This document shows, in pieces, positions 33,185 to 45,067 of a stretch of 64,000 nt of DNA; the first letter of the stretch is position 1, and each line of letters starts with the position of its first letter. Both the position numbers and the translations under genes were made by a program. The stretch is from Clitopilus passeckerianus (lineage: Eukaryota; Basidiomycota; Agaricomycetes; Agaricales; Entolomataceae): NCBI GenBank assembly GCA_944990035.1, contig CALYLX010000124.1, positions 186,001 to 250,000 on the forward strand, given 5' to 3'. The notes beneath the pieces were generated by a model that worked only from the letters and a program-made list of their open reading frames with translations, did no database searches and was not told where the DNA came from.

Positions 33185-34456
33185 ATGTCTGGACGTGGAT
33201 GCTATAACTGTGGAGGCTGTGCGTTGTGATTCTTCCCCCGATATCTCTCCAAAATTCTGCTCGGATAGCCAAGCCTGTGTTGCCGTGGGAGGATGGTTTC
33301 TTGAGCCATTTCACTACGAAGACTAGCAACGCTTCCTTGGTTCCATTTGCTTTCTTTATTTCCATGTCTTTCATTCGCGTGTGGTGTGCGGTGCTGACGA
33401 GGCCGCGTGCTTTTTTTGCTTTTTTCCCCCATATACATCTCGATGTCCTGTGATCGTTCGGTATATCCAATATACTGCGTTGAATCCTGCGAACACACGT
33501 CTCGTCTCGTCTGCAATAATACGAATACGGAATCGAAATCTAATCGTGTTGGGCCGCCGTTGTTGATGTCTCCAGTCGGTCACCAAGCCGCCAACTGCCC
33601 TAAGGCCGGTAACCCTACCTGGTAAAGATAATTCTGCCTCTCTTGAGGGGCCATATGTCCCGCCGGCATTTCACTGATTTTCGTCGATCTTCCAACAAAT
33701 TAGCTATAACTGTTAGTGCCGATCTTATCTTTCTCGGATCCTTGAATCTCAATCTGACGACGACCCTCGCGGTAATAGGTGGCGGGGAAGGCCATGTCTC
33801 CCGTGATTGCACATCCGAGGCTAAGCCCAAGTCGTGCTACAAGTGCGGCCAGGAAGGTCACATCGTGCGTGTTTGCGTGATTATGATGCATCGTTTGAAT
33901 TGACGACGGTCTTGCAGTCCCGAGAGTGCCCAGAAGCTGCCAACTCTAACAGCGGCAACACTGGCGGAGGATTCGGTTCCTCTTCTGAGTGCTACAAGTG
34001 TGGCAAGGTTGGCCATATTGCTCGCAGCTGCACTGAGAGCGGCAGCAGCGGTGGAGGCCGAGGAGGCTTCGGCGGTGGATTCTCCAACCAAAAGACCTGG
34101 TATGATATCATTTCATGATTTGACTCTGTGCGCTGGCTTACTTCTTGCATTTGCAGCTACTCTTGCGGGGGCGTAGGCCATCTCTCCCGTGATTGCGTCC
34201 AGGGTGCCAAGTGCTACAACTGCAACGGCGTCGTAAGTGGTTCTTGCTAGCCTGATCCCTTCCAATTGCTGACTCTCGTCCCCAGGGCCATATCAGCCGC
34301 GACTGCACCCAGGCCCAAAAACGTGCCTGCTACAACTGCGGCAATGAGGGGTATGTATTCTGATACTCTGGAGCCCAGGGCGATGAACTAAATATTGCTT
34401 CTATGTCTAGACACATCTCTCGTGATTGCCCCAACGCTGCTGTCGAGGCCAACTGA
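33185..34456 (+). CDS. seven CCHC zinc-knuckle protein, CNBP/Gis2-like
   Basis: Nucleic-acid-binding protein related to yeast Gis2 and animal CNBP, which associate with mRNA and ribosomes. It starts at ATG 33185 (MSGRGCYNCGG). Splicing yields seven CX2CX4HX4C knuckles: CYNCGGFGHQAANC, CYNCGGEGHVSRDC, CYKCGQEGHISREC, CYKCGKVGHIARSC, CYSCGGVGHLSRDC, CYNCNGVGHISRDC and CYNCGNEGHISRDC. Gly/Arg-rich linkers with an RGG flank the fourth knuckle. Introns cut inside knuckles. The first, 33219-33575, is 357 nt, long for this genome. The second knuckle is assembled across an 8-nt micro-exon at 33704-33711 (donor GTTAGT). The product ends CPNAAVEAN at 34454-34456. The 3' UTR carries a 17-bp tandem repeat. 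Confidence 0.9.
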
Positions 34457-34829
34457 CCTCTCAGTTTTCTTCGTATTACTTTGCTACCAGTTCTCCCTTC
34501 TCCTTTTACCGTTCATGAAGTTGTGTACGATGTACCTTGTCGCTCGATGTACCTTGTCGCTCGATGTACCTTGTCGCTCGATGTACCTTGTCGCTCGATG
34601 TACCTTGTCGCTCGATGCTGGCACGTAAAATCTGAAGTCCCAACTATTTGATATTTGATGTCAATGAGAGGTCGAGAGCCATCATGGACCACGGTGATGG
34701 GAAATTCCCGGGTCGTTCCGAGCCTCCGACGGTTTGTTTGTTGTGTGTTTTTGCCTCAGTGACCAAATAATTCTCTCGCAAAAAGCACTCGATTACCCTT
34801 TCCTCCTACATTACCTTCTGTAATTCGCG
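34457..34829. other. intergenic with minisatellite
   Basis: Holds the 3' UTR of the CCHC gene with the 17-bp tandem repeat, and the promoter and leader of the cytochrome oxidase subunit gene. Confidence 0.5.
34529..34613. repeat. minisatellite, five exact copies of a 17-bp unit
   Basis: The unit GATGTACCTTGTCGCTC is repeated five times without a mismatch, about 75 bp after the stop of the CCHC gene. It probably lies in the 3' UTR. The unit contains UGUACC in RNA, close to Pumilio-type UGUA motifs, but no function is shown. Confidence 0.9.
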
Positions 34830-35547
34830 ATGCAAGCTGCTCTTCGTCTAGCACGCCATCGAGTGCAGCCTCTCCGTCAGCCCGTTCGCTGCCTCGCAAC
34901 GACCGCCAACCCCGCTGCCCACGTCACAGCAGCCCCCACCGCGACCCGAAGTGCCGCCCCCATCCCGCTTTCCAACGTCGAGGCCCAATGGAAGACTTTG
35001 AGCCAGGAGGAGAAGGTCACCGTCCAAGAACAGCTTGAGGAGCTCCAAAAGAAGGACTGGACAACTCTGTCCCTGGACGAGAAAAAGGCTGGTTAGTAGA
35101 GTCGCGTTTACACCCGACGATCGTTCCGGTCCTCATGAGGTTGTGCTTTGTGTTCTGCTTTTAGCGTACTACGTTGCTTTTGGCCCTCATGGACCCAGAG
35201 CTCCCGCTAGCCAGCCTGGAGACACGGTCAAGATCGTCTTCTGGACCATGACTTTGGTCGCTTCTGCCGGTGTTCTGTTTTTGGCTGCTCGCTCCGTTGG
35301 TATGTTGTTCGGACCACGTCATGGTTTGCCGCATACTCATTTGTTTTCTACCAGGCCCACCACCACCAAAGTCCATGACCAAGGAGTGGGAAGAGGCCAC
35401 AAACGAGCGCGCGTTGGAGATGAAGCTCAACCCTATCACTGGTAAGTCTTACCAGGCTACGGCTGCAACGACACGGTCTCTTATTCCCTATCTTCAGGTA
35501 TCTCATCGGATGGTTACAAGGGCACAGGCTTCGTCCAAACCAAGTAG
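34830..35547 (+). CDS. cytochrome c oxidase subunit IV family (yeast Cox5)
   Basis: Nuclear-encoded complex IV subunit of the inner mitochondrial membrane. It starts at ATG 34830. The Arg/Ala-rich, acid-free N-terminus (MQAALRLARHRVQPLRQPVR) is a mitochondrial targeting peptide. The mature part has PLSNVEAQWKTLSQEEK, WTTLSLDEKKAAYYVAFGPHG, then one membrane helix IVFWTMTLVASAGVLFLAA. The intermembrane-side tail reads PPPPKSMTKEWEEATNE, ALEMKLNPITG and GYKGTGFVQTK. The layout and the terminal GYKG block match COX4/Cox5 proteins. Three introns follow KKA, RSV and ITG. The stop is at 35545-35547. Confidence 0.9.
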
Positions 35548-36058
35548 AATTGTCGTCGTCGTACTGGTTAATTATCATCACCTTGATCCGCTCCTTCATT
35601 CACCTTCAGCGCACGCTGCTGGTCCGTTTCGTAGAGGACATACAAGTCCACGATGTCACTTGGCATGTTACTACAAAATCAATTTCTAATTGGCTTTCGC
35701 AAGAATATTATCTTGGATACTGGACCTTTTCGTGTATCTTCCAGCTGGGGCGAGGTAAGGTTTCAGAACCGGACTTTCCTCTGCTCCTCCCTATCCAAGC
35801 AGGAGACGGTCATCTTCTGCATGCTTCCGCTCCTCTTCTCTAATTGCACTAGCAGTTTATAAGCTTGCTGCCCTCTGGTGCAATCTCTTCGCCTCCATCT
35901 CCACGAAAACTGCGACCGGATTCCAGACCCAGAATCTCCACCCGGAGTTTCCAGGGTCAAATACGTGATCGCTCCTCGGCCTTCGGCTGAGTCTTCCAGC
36001 CAATCACTAGCCCGGGATTTTTTCTACACTTGAGTGTGGGCGGCGAGCTTGTGGCATA
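35548..36058. other. intergenic, no gene recognised
   Basis: Downstream of the cytochrome oxidase gene; short open frames only, up to the MITE. Confidence 0.4.
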
Positions 36059-36230
36059 CACTTCAGGTGGGAGTCACTATGCGAAAACGTGTTTTTTCAG
36101 ATAATTGATTATGGTCGTGTCGTATAACAATACGCATAGACTAATTATGCGAACTCACAGCCAAACTTCACATTATGCGATTGTCTATGCGAAAAAGATC
36201 AATTTCGCATAGTGATACTTGCCTGAAGTG
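36059..36230. mobile_element. 172-bp MITE with CACT termini and ATA target duplication
   Basis: The left end reads CACTTCAGGTGGGAGTCACT and the right end, reverse-complemented, reads CACTTCAGGCAAGTATCACT. Both continue as ATGCGAAA, giving inverted repeats of about 28 bp with four mismatches. The element is flanked by ATA at 36056-36058 and 36231-36233. Several further ATGCGAA words lie inside in both orientations. CACT ends with a 3-bp duplication fit the CACTA (CMC) superfamily. There is no coding capacity. Confidence 0.8.
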
Positions 36231-36233
36231 ATA

Positions 36234-39200
36234 CCTCCATCCAATGTCCAATTAAATTTAGGCTTTCGCAGCGAGGACTCGTCTCTGCGTTGTTGTTGCC
36301 ATGCTAAAGGGCCCCCACACTGCTAGTGCCGGTGTTGAGTAGGGGCTTGACGACATTGAACCAGGATTAGACTTGGAATGGGGAGACGTTGGCCGGGTTT
36401 TACGGGAAATGTAGATGACTTTGTAGATCTGGAGTGGTTGGCTCTTTCGAGGACATGATGTTGATCCCGTCCCGACGCAGTAATCCGTTCTAAAGAGGTA
36501 AAGATCCCGCTCAGACATACATCTAGGGTGCATTGGCGGGAGGTAGCCCCTCTGTTTCGTCGGTTTCGTCTATTCTGGTGCTGAACTTGGCTCTGAGTGC
36601 GTCGGCTGAGATAGCCAAGAAGCATCTACTGGGCACGCTGGGCCGCTGGTCCTGGTCCGATACTTGATAGCTGAAACCGGATGGTTGACCACTGCGTATA
36701 CTCTGGATGAAGCGCCCGCGACGCATTGAGCGAGACTGGGTGTCGGTCCCCGCTACTTTGTGGGCAACGGACCGAATCGGAATCGGGAACTTCAAACACT
36801 CCTCCTTGTCGATAACGGCTCCTTTGGTCGGGATACTTAGCGCGTCATTCACCAATGATATTCTGGGTATCTACAGATAGGCCCGAGCTCCGAATCATCT
36901 CCTTTTTCCGCAGCGTTAACCTCCCTCGCAGTCTAGAAGTGTTGAAACAAAAGCTTGCACTCCCGCCTCCTTCGGAGTCTAGGCCCCATGGTACCTACCC
37001 TCCAGGCCAGGCTTTACTGTGGAAATAATGAAACAGGTTCAAGTCCTCCGTCCACTTTGGACTCTAGTTTTGCCCCCATGGTATGTACCTGCAATGGTGT
37101 TTTAATGCCATCATGTCCTGAGAGCCCTAAATCCGTCAGTATTCTGCGACCTTGGCAGTTTGCATTCGTGCCCCAGATAATTATCAGGTCCCTGTGGTGA
37201 ATATGATTGAGGCGACGTCGCAGTGACTTCAATCAGGACTAGACCTTCTTCGTCCTTGGAAAATACTAATGAAGCACTGCCACTGAGAGGAGAAGTTTTA
37301 TGCCAGCGTCGCGGTATCTGCGTGAATTTCATTCGAGTCAGCGTCGAAATTTATTTCAATGATCTCCGAGTCTGACCTTTAGGAATGAGGTGATTGACCC
37401 TCGCAATTCAGTAGTATACTGTACACGCACGTTCCGACCTAATACAAGCCTCTTCCATTGAACGCATTGAATCCGCCCTTCTGATATTAGGGGAAGGATC
37501 AAAGACTCTTACATCCCTAGGGCATTCTTTTTCTTCCTGATGTTACGGCGCTGCAGAATTTAGGAAGACGTTTCAAGAACATTTTCTGGAAGTTCAAGGG
37601 TTATTTCATGATCTGTCATGAGCCCTGTTAGCTATAGGAAAAGGTCTTTCTTGATATGATTCTCCTTGCTGGCTGCTTATAATCCATTGTATCTCGACTA
37701 CAATAACATAGCGATTGGCTCTGAGGAAGGCGTCAGAAATCCATGTACATTGTAGTCTGTTTTCGAGAAAACGGGAATGTGGATAGACCGATCCAAGGCA
37801 TCATGAGAATTATAAGGCAAACCCCCTGCCATCGAAGAAGTCATTGAACAAGGAAGTAAATTAACAGGGAACACGGATCCCTAACTCCATCGCTGATTGA
37901 ATGGGTTTGAATTAGCACAGTTCTCTCCATAAACCAGGCTCCCCAATGTGACGATCACGCTTGAGCCCGGACTCAAAATGATTTACCAACCCAGAAGATT
38001 TTCATGGTTCTTGAACGATGCTCAGACCGTATCAAATTACGCAGCTACGTTCATTTGAAAGTTTTCAACGCAGTAACCTTTAGGCTTTGAGAGTATCACA
38101 TCCCCGGGATAACTTGACGGGAATGACCTGCGGCGTCCCGGCATAGCCCCATCATCGCCTCTTAAGGCACCGAGGCAAAGCCGCTCTCTACCTGTGACCT
38201 TCGAGGCGAAACCGGTATTCAAACCTGTCAGAGAATTCGATTATATGTGAAGTGGCCTGATGAGAATTTCTAGATGAGTTTTTGGGCATTGTGACATACC
38301 ACCTCGTCTTTGGGGCAGTTTTCAAGTATGGACAGGGGCTCAAACAAAAATTATAGCTGTGACGAACAAGAACTCGGTCGTCCTCCTATACGGGCATTTG
38401 AAAGGCCACATGAGTAGTGTGCTAACCTGAAGAGATGCCTCGAGGCTGATAAGAATGCACAGAAGTCTACGAAATCTTCACAGAAGCGGGGAGACAGCGG
38501 AGAGCTCCTTGGAGGAATGCGATGATCACCGCATCAGGTTGAGCGTCTGCCAGGATGATCAGGGTTCACTTGTCATTTGCAACTGATGTACAACGTCATG
38601 GGATAGTAAAGCTGCAGGACTCCGTAGACACCCGTGCTGAAAAGATGACATTGTGTGCTGCCAGTGCGGGTGGTGCATCAGACGATGTGGTCATTCCAGA
38701 GAAATCGTTGATGTAGTAGGTCACTGGAGCTGAATGAGGCTTCAAATGGCGCAGTTAAGGGGGATCATGGAGGTTGAGAGTAAACGTACGTCAGTGCTGC
38801 ATGTCCGATTCTTTGGTGAGTCCGAGTTTCCCGGCCCCGTGCACAGTCGACCAACCGACGCGGGAGACGACAGAGTGATGACGGTTGTAGTGTGGGCGTT
38901 CCTCCATACTCTTTGGATGAACGAGGCCTACAAGAGATGCGAGACATTCGGTGACACGCATCGATATCCCGAGATGCTTCAGAGAGCATGGCAAACGGAG
39001 CAACTGTTCATCGATAAGATGGAATTGCGGCGACAACCCCTAGGTGGAGGATCAAGGAGCCTTGAGCGGTTCCGTTCCCGTCTAAGAAATCAGAAAGCTA
39101 CTGATATTCCATCTCGAGCTAATCACCACGAGCTCGGAGGAAAATGAAGGTGGGATTAGAGCTGATGATATCATACCCCCGGATGTTCGTCTAAACACTC

Positions 39201-42200
39201 CACCCCGTACTTGTCCCCGAGCGTCTGGCAGTGATGATCAACCGTAGAAGAGGCAAGGAAGCATTGAGCTTCCGATTTAGTGGCACGTCTGATCAATCGT
39301 TGAAGGTCTTTTCTTTCTTCATGGCCAGAGAAGAGAATACAGGTGATTGCCACTAGTTATCGTGTATCTTGCTGGTGAATAGGGGATGGTCGACTTTCGG
39401 GATGACTTTAAGCCATGGTGGGGACAAAGATCCAGGTACAGTAGATACAGATCGAGGGATTTCCTCTCGTACCTGTTTTGTCAAGGGGAGTCCGACAGCC
39501 CGGCTCTTCCTCCCTTAGGACTGGCAGAAGACCTGACGCCGAAATCAAAGTTCGGCGGCATGTGCAGAATCCTGGAGTGAAGGAAATGAGAAGCGGATTG
39601 CAATCGCCTTCTCTTCTCGCCTATACTGTCGCTGCTCGCTAGTTATGTCGAGTGCTTGTGACTGCAACAGCTACTCGGACACCCGTCAAGCTTGACAAGG
39701 AATTTCACCTTCTGATTATTCCAGTGAGAGGCTCTCCTTGGACCCTGCGAGATATAACAGAGGTGAAGCCGGCGGCGAGCTTTGTTGTTCATGAAAAGCG
39801 GCTGCAATACGGTGGCATAGATTGGGACAGAAAGAGGCAGAGTCCCCAGCGTTCCGATTGATCTAAGGCTCATGATATCTGATCGGATTCACCTCGTCCT
39901 TCACCAGGTACCACAACTTTCATAGGGTCAACGGCTACTGCAGCTTGCCCTTCAGGATTTTGACTATAAGCTATTACGAAGGTGTCAATGTTTTCTGATC
40001 AGGAGGACTCGAGTACTGGTGTAGCCGCTTGCAAGTGTCGGACTCCGAGGCAACCAGGCTGGCGAGGAGTATCTCTGTTTCTCAAAGCGTAGCTTTGCAT
40101 ACGTCGGCCCCTAGCCTGATACCAGGGAATTCATGGTGAAATGTGCTTTCTGGGCAAGCGCATCGTCATTACCTTGTTGTGACACTTGTCTCGTCACCTA
40201 GAACTCCAGGGCCATCTACCAGCAGGGGGGATACTCGTACCAGCACCACTCGCCAACGCCGTCGCTCCATCCACCAGCTTGAGTATGATAAGTATGGAGC
40301 TGTCAACTCATACACAACCTCTGCTAGGTGAGCGAGGTATTTCATAGATTGATATCACCGAACGCGGCCTCTGGCATGGTATGTCAACTATTGGTACCCA
40401 GGTATTCAAGGTTGGCTAGGACCCGGCGGTAAGTCAGGACTCGAGTCAGTGGTTACCTCGAGGCAGCCGCTATTCTATTGTCCTTTTTTTCCCTTTATAG
40501 GAAAGACGGCCGTACAATGATTACCAGAATCTATGAAGTCTACAGGGTGCCGTCGGGTTACCCAGGTGAAGGCGATATGCGTCCTCTGCATTCAAATTAA
40601 TCTCGGATGGGATTAACACTATTTACATGCTATGGCCCCGTTTCGGCCACCATGAGTGCTGGTGTGTGTAAAACTTAACATGTATGATGTTTTTTTCTTC
40701 CACGTTTTGGATTCTTGCCGACAGTAAGCGCGGGCCTTGCGAATATCGAGAACATCTTCAAGCGGAAGTGGAGACTGGACACACGGTGATCTCGACGAGG
40801 CCATCAGGACGCCAATCTACCTGCACGACGCGATGAAACTGTGACTGATACACTGAATAGGTGTATGACTGCGAACGGGTTTCTGCACTACTAATGTCAG
40901 TTGTGAGCACTTTTGTAGACCCTGCGGAGGCTCAGAGTTCTCCGCCGGCACGGAAAAATGAAGATAACTCTGGCATGGAACAGAGTTTTCTTGAACTCAT
41001 GACGGAGATCCTTGCCTGAGTCCATCTTCAGCACTATTCTTGCTCGTGGTATTGATGGGGACTGACAGCAAGTTTCGCTTGTCACTCGCTGTGATCTACA
41101 ATCAACTGGATGCACGGAATGTAGGTTAGCTAAATTCGTCGTTGGCCTCAAAGTGTTACAGTTGAGTACTGAGTTCGCGACAACCGAGAATGTTTGAGGT
41201 TACGCGAGTTGAAAGCCGGTACTGAGGCTTCCGTGTCTCCAAGCAGTAAAAGAATGATATTGCAACCTACAGGTCGACGGAATGACATCTAATGTCGCGT
41301 GAGTTTCTATCGCACATCCTCCCATGTGTGTAAGACTGCCCCAGATACACGAATGGGATGTAACCATTGTGCTTGAAGGGTCCACACCGTCCGAAAAGCG
41401 AAAACCCGCCGAAATTTCCGGGGTTCGGTGTTGTATGACAGAAAGTGGATATGTGGAAGGCTTGCCACATTGAGTGCATCGAGAGCGAAACTTCTGTCTT
41501 GATCGTTCTCAGCCAGTCCCCAAGTAATTATTCTCGAACCTACCGAGGAACCCTCGTTGAATCTCGTCGTCTGTAAATGCTCTCCATTGATTCCTGATGG
41601 TGGAGATCTGTCACCATATTCTGAGTTGATCTCAGCATCATCTGCTGGCGAGTGTGGGAGGGGTTACCTATTCGGAGTTGACACAGCCTTGGGCTAGAAG
41701 ATTCGGTATCGGGATCATCGATACAGTTTGATCATTGAGGGTCATCCGATTTCCGACGGTGGCTTGGGCTGTTCTCACTGTTCTGGAGCTGTTTCCCCGA
41801 AGGCGAAGCATGTCTTGACCGTACCCGGAAACACAGCTTGTCACCTTGTCAATATTGTCCTGGTATTACTGTTACGGCTACTAAAAGACCTCGTTATTCC
41901 GAACAGGGATGGGCAGTTTCTGGATAATCTATAAGCGGAACTCTGGGACACTCCTTTATAACGAAGCAGTTCCTTTGGCGTCTGGTCTCTACAAACCCGT
42001 CCCATCTGATTCCCCTCAATCATATCACTGAAAAGTACCTGCAGGTACACACATACGGGTTCCCATTAGGTTCTCACCACCATCATATCTCACCCTCCGC
42101 TTAAAAACTGTCGAAACCTCACAATTCATAACCCCACTCCAATCAACTCCGGTGCCTTATTCGAGCCTAGCTTTTTTCCTGGCCTCATAAAAGTTTAAAA

Positions 42201-42228
42201 TCACTTGCTGTTTCCTTACGAGTCCCCC
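36234..42228. other. gene-poor region, about 6 kb, no gene recognised
   Basis: The longest open frames (36523-36855 minus; 38734-39147 plus; 38037-38222 minus) are short and uninterpretable, and I could not chain them by splice sites into a family I know. Base composition is close to that of the genes rather than strikingly AT-rich, so this may be old decayed coding or transposon sequence. No LTR pair, tandem array or reverse transcriptase motif was seen by eye. Confidence 0.4.
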
Positions 42229-43045
42229 ATGTCTTGCGTCAAGGTTGCAACAATGGTGAGCATCATTATCCTGTCCATCGCCCTATCGCCCTGGCCCTTA
42301 GATGTGGGCGCTTTGGCCCGTCGATGTTGACCCGTTGGCGGCCATCGAATAATCATCCTTTCTCCTGGCCTCGTGCCGGATCCTCTTCTTTTTTCTTTGA
42401 TCAAAGATGTCCCCTAAATGACTATTTATTAACTGCACCTCTTTCGCTCTACAGGCATTGAACACCACCCACCCTCAGATGTCCTACATGCCTCACAGCC
42501 ATTGGCAACAACCTTCCTCGAGACCGTCGGTCTCCGTAATATCACCAACACACTACCAACCCTCAAATCTCCACCAAAACCGAACATCACGCGGCCCAAG
42601 CGAAATCATTCCGCGCCTCTACATTTCAGACCTCTCGTTCGTCGAGAACCAGTCCGCACTGACATCATATGGTATCACCCATATCGTCTCCGCCATCTCA
42701 GGCAAAGTCCTCATCCCACCTAGTTCGGCTCAATTCGCAACGCCCCAACACCTGCACGTCAGGGTGGAGGATCTCCCATTCGCCGAGCTCGCAAGTCACC
42801 TGCCTCACACCACCGCCTGGATAAATGCAGCCCTGCGCAGTAACCCGAACGCACGGATCGTCGTCCATTGCGCCGAAGGCATCAGCCGCAGTGTCAGCGT
42901 CGTGGCGGGTTTCCTGATGGCCCAATACGGCTGGACGCCCTCAGAGGCTGTCCAATATATCAAGTCAAAACGGCGCGGCGCTGAGCCCAACTTTGGGTTC
43001 GTTCAGCAACTCGGCGAGTACGGTCGTACACTGGGCAGGTCATAA
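42229..43045 (+). CDS. dual-specificity protein phosphatase
   Basis: Cysteine-dependent phosphatase of the DUSP type, about 200 residues. The first exon may be MSCVKVATM at 42229-42255, joined by a 199-nt intron in phase to ALNTTHPQMSYMPH at 42455. A simple alternative is a start at ATG 42479. The domain begins at SEIIPRLYISDLSFVEN (substrate-recognition strand). It continues with SYGITHIVSAI and HLHVRVEDLPFAEL, which carries the general-acid Asp. The signature loop VVHCAEGISRSVSV (about 42861-42902) has the catalytic Cys and Arg of HCxxGxxRS. WTPSEAVQYIKSKRRGAEPNFGFVQQL is the usual C-terminal helix pair. There is no MAPK-docking domain, so it is a small atypical DUSP. The substrate is unknown. 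Confidence 0.88.
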
Positions 43046-43417
43046 CGAAACCACTTCTGCTTCTGTTATCGATTCTGCGCCCATTCACCCTTTCGTGACT
43101 TATGCGGTTATTTATCGCACATGACGTTGATACCCTGCATCATTTTTGGCGGTCATCCTGCTGAGCCTGTCCATTCGCTGTTCTCATCTGCATACCATAT
43201 TCACTTCTATTCATTCATCATTACAAAGGGTTCTCACAATTGTACAATCATAGGTAGTATGTTATTATCGTATATAATGGTGTAAAATGGTATATCGTTC
43301 GCTTTGTCCTCTAGTAAATGTACACTTTGAATAAAATTACATCGTACAACATGAAACACAGAAAAGCCCCAATTGTCAACCTCCTGATCATATGTGTCCA
43401 CGGTCATTAGTCGTCAT
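43046..43417. other. convergent intergenic spacer
   Basis: 3' flanks of the phosphatase (plus) and Rab (minus) genes, AT-rich with TATATAATGG- and AATAAA-like words suited to transcript ends. Confidence 0.4.
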
Positions 43418-44466
<1,049 letters not shown>

Positions 44467-44749
44467 GGTAACCCTAGGAATATAGAGTCTTGATCGCACA
44501 AGAAAGCAGTTACAGCAAGCAGCTCAAAGCCAGAATAGTCGTTGCAGATAAATATTGAAGCGTGGTCGTCGTTGCGGTCGTCGTCAAAGGCAAAGGTGGG
44601 TTAATCGGCGGCACTGCCGTTAACGGACCATTGCCACTCGACGTCACGGCTACATCACGTGATCCCACGGACACATCCGGGTCTGCCAACGCTGGCTGAG
44701 GATCAGGTTAACCCACTCAAATTTCTACCACTCGACACCGTCGCACATA
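44467..44749. promoter_or_regulatory. shared bidirectional promoter region (Rab / ATP synthase epsilon)
   Basis: 283 bp separate the two divergent start codons. It contains a CATCACGTGATC palindrome (about 44653) with a CACGTG E-box, and CGTCGT repeats at about 44566-44586. CACGTG is a binding site for bHLH factors such as Cbf1 in fungi. Use here is inferred. Confidence 0.4.
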
Positions 44750-45067
44750 ATGAGCAGCTCCTGGCGCAACGTCTTCACGTATGTCATGCAGCGGAACTGC
44801 CGAGGCTCATGCTGACCCAAATTTACAGGTACAACAAGTACGCCCAAATTACTGCTCGTGCAGTTCGCCAGTCACTGAAGGAGGAGGAACGCCTTGTCGC
44901 TGAAAAGAGAGGGCTCACAAATGTCCGATACCAACGTTGGGAGAATGGCCTCGGTGGGCAACAGGTAAGCCTAGCCCACGTTTCCCGAAACCTCGTAACT
45001 CATGTTTGTGCAGGTACTACTCTCCGAAGAGGTTGCAGCAGAAAGGGCCACCGGAAAAGCTGCCTGA
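44750..45067 (+). CDS. ATP15: mitochondrial F1Fo ATP synthase subunit epsilon (Atp15)
   Basis: Very small central-stalk subunit of the F1 sector (72 residues), spread over three exons. These are 44750-44778, 44829-44964 and 45014-45067. The introns are 50 and 49 nt with GT-AG ends, and joins are in phase. The protein starts MSSSWRNVFTYNKYAQITAR, followed by AVRQSLKEEERLVAEKRG and YQRWENGLGGQQ, and ends EEVAAERATGKAA. The order W-R, Y..Y, A.A.R.SLK and the later Y..W.NG matches yeast Atp15 and its animal homologue, and the size fits (about 50-75 residues). There is no cleavable presequence, as in yeast. Confidence 0.85.

Noticed and set aside
34395..34628. Open frame ending in repeated MYLVARCTLSLD
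   Set aside because: It is the translated 17-bp minisatellite downstream of the CCHC stop codon, not a protein.
42458..43045. Phosphatase starting at 42458
   Set aside because: The codon there is TTG. ATG 42229 with an intron, or ATG 42479, are the plausible starts.
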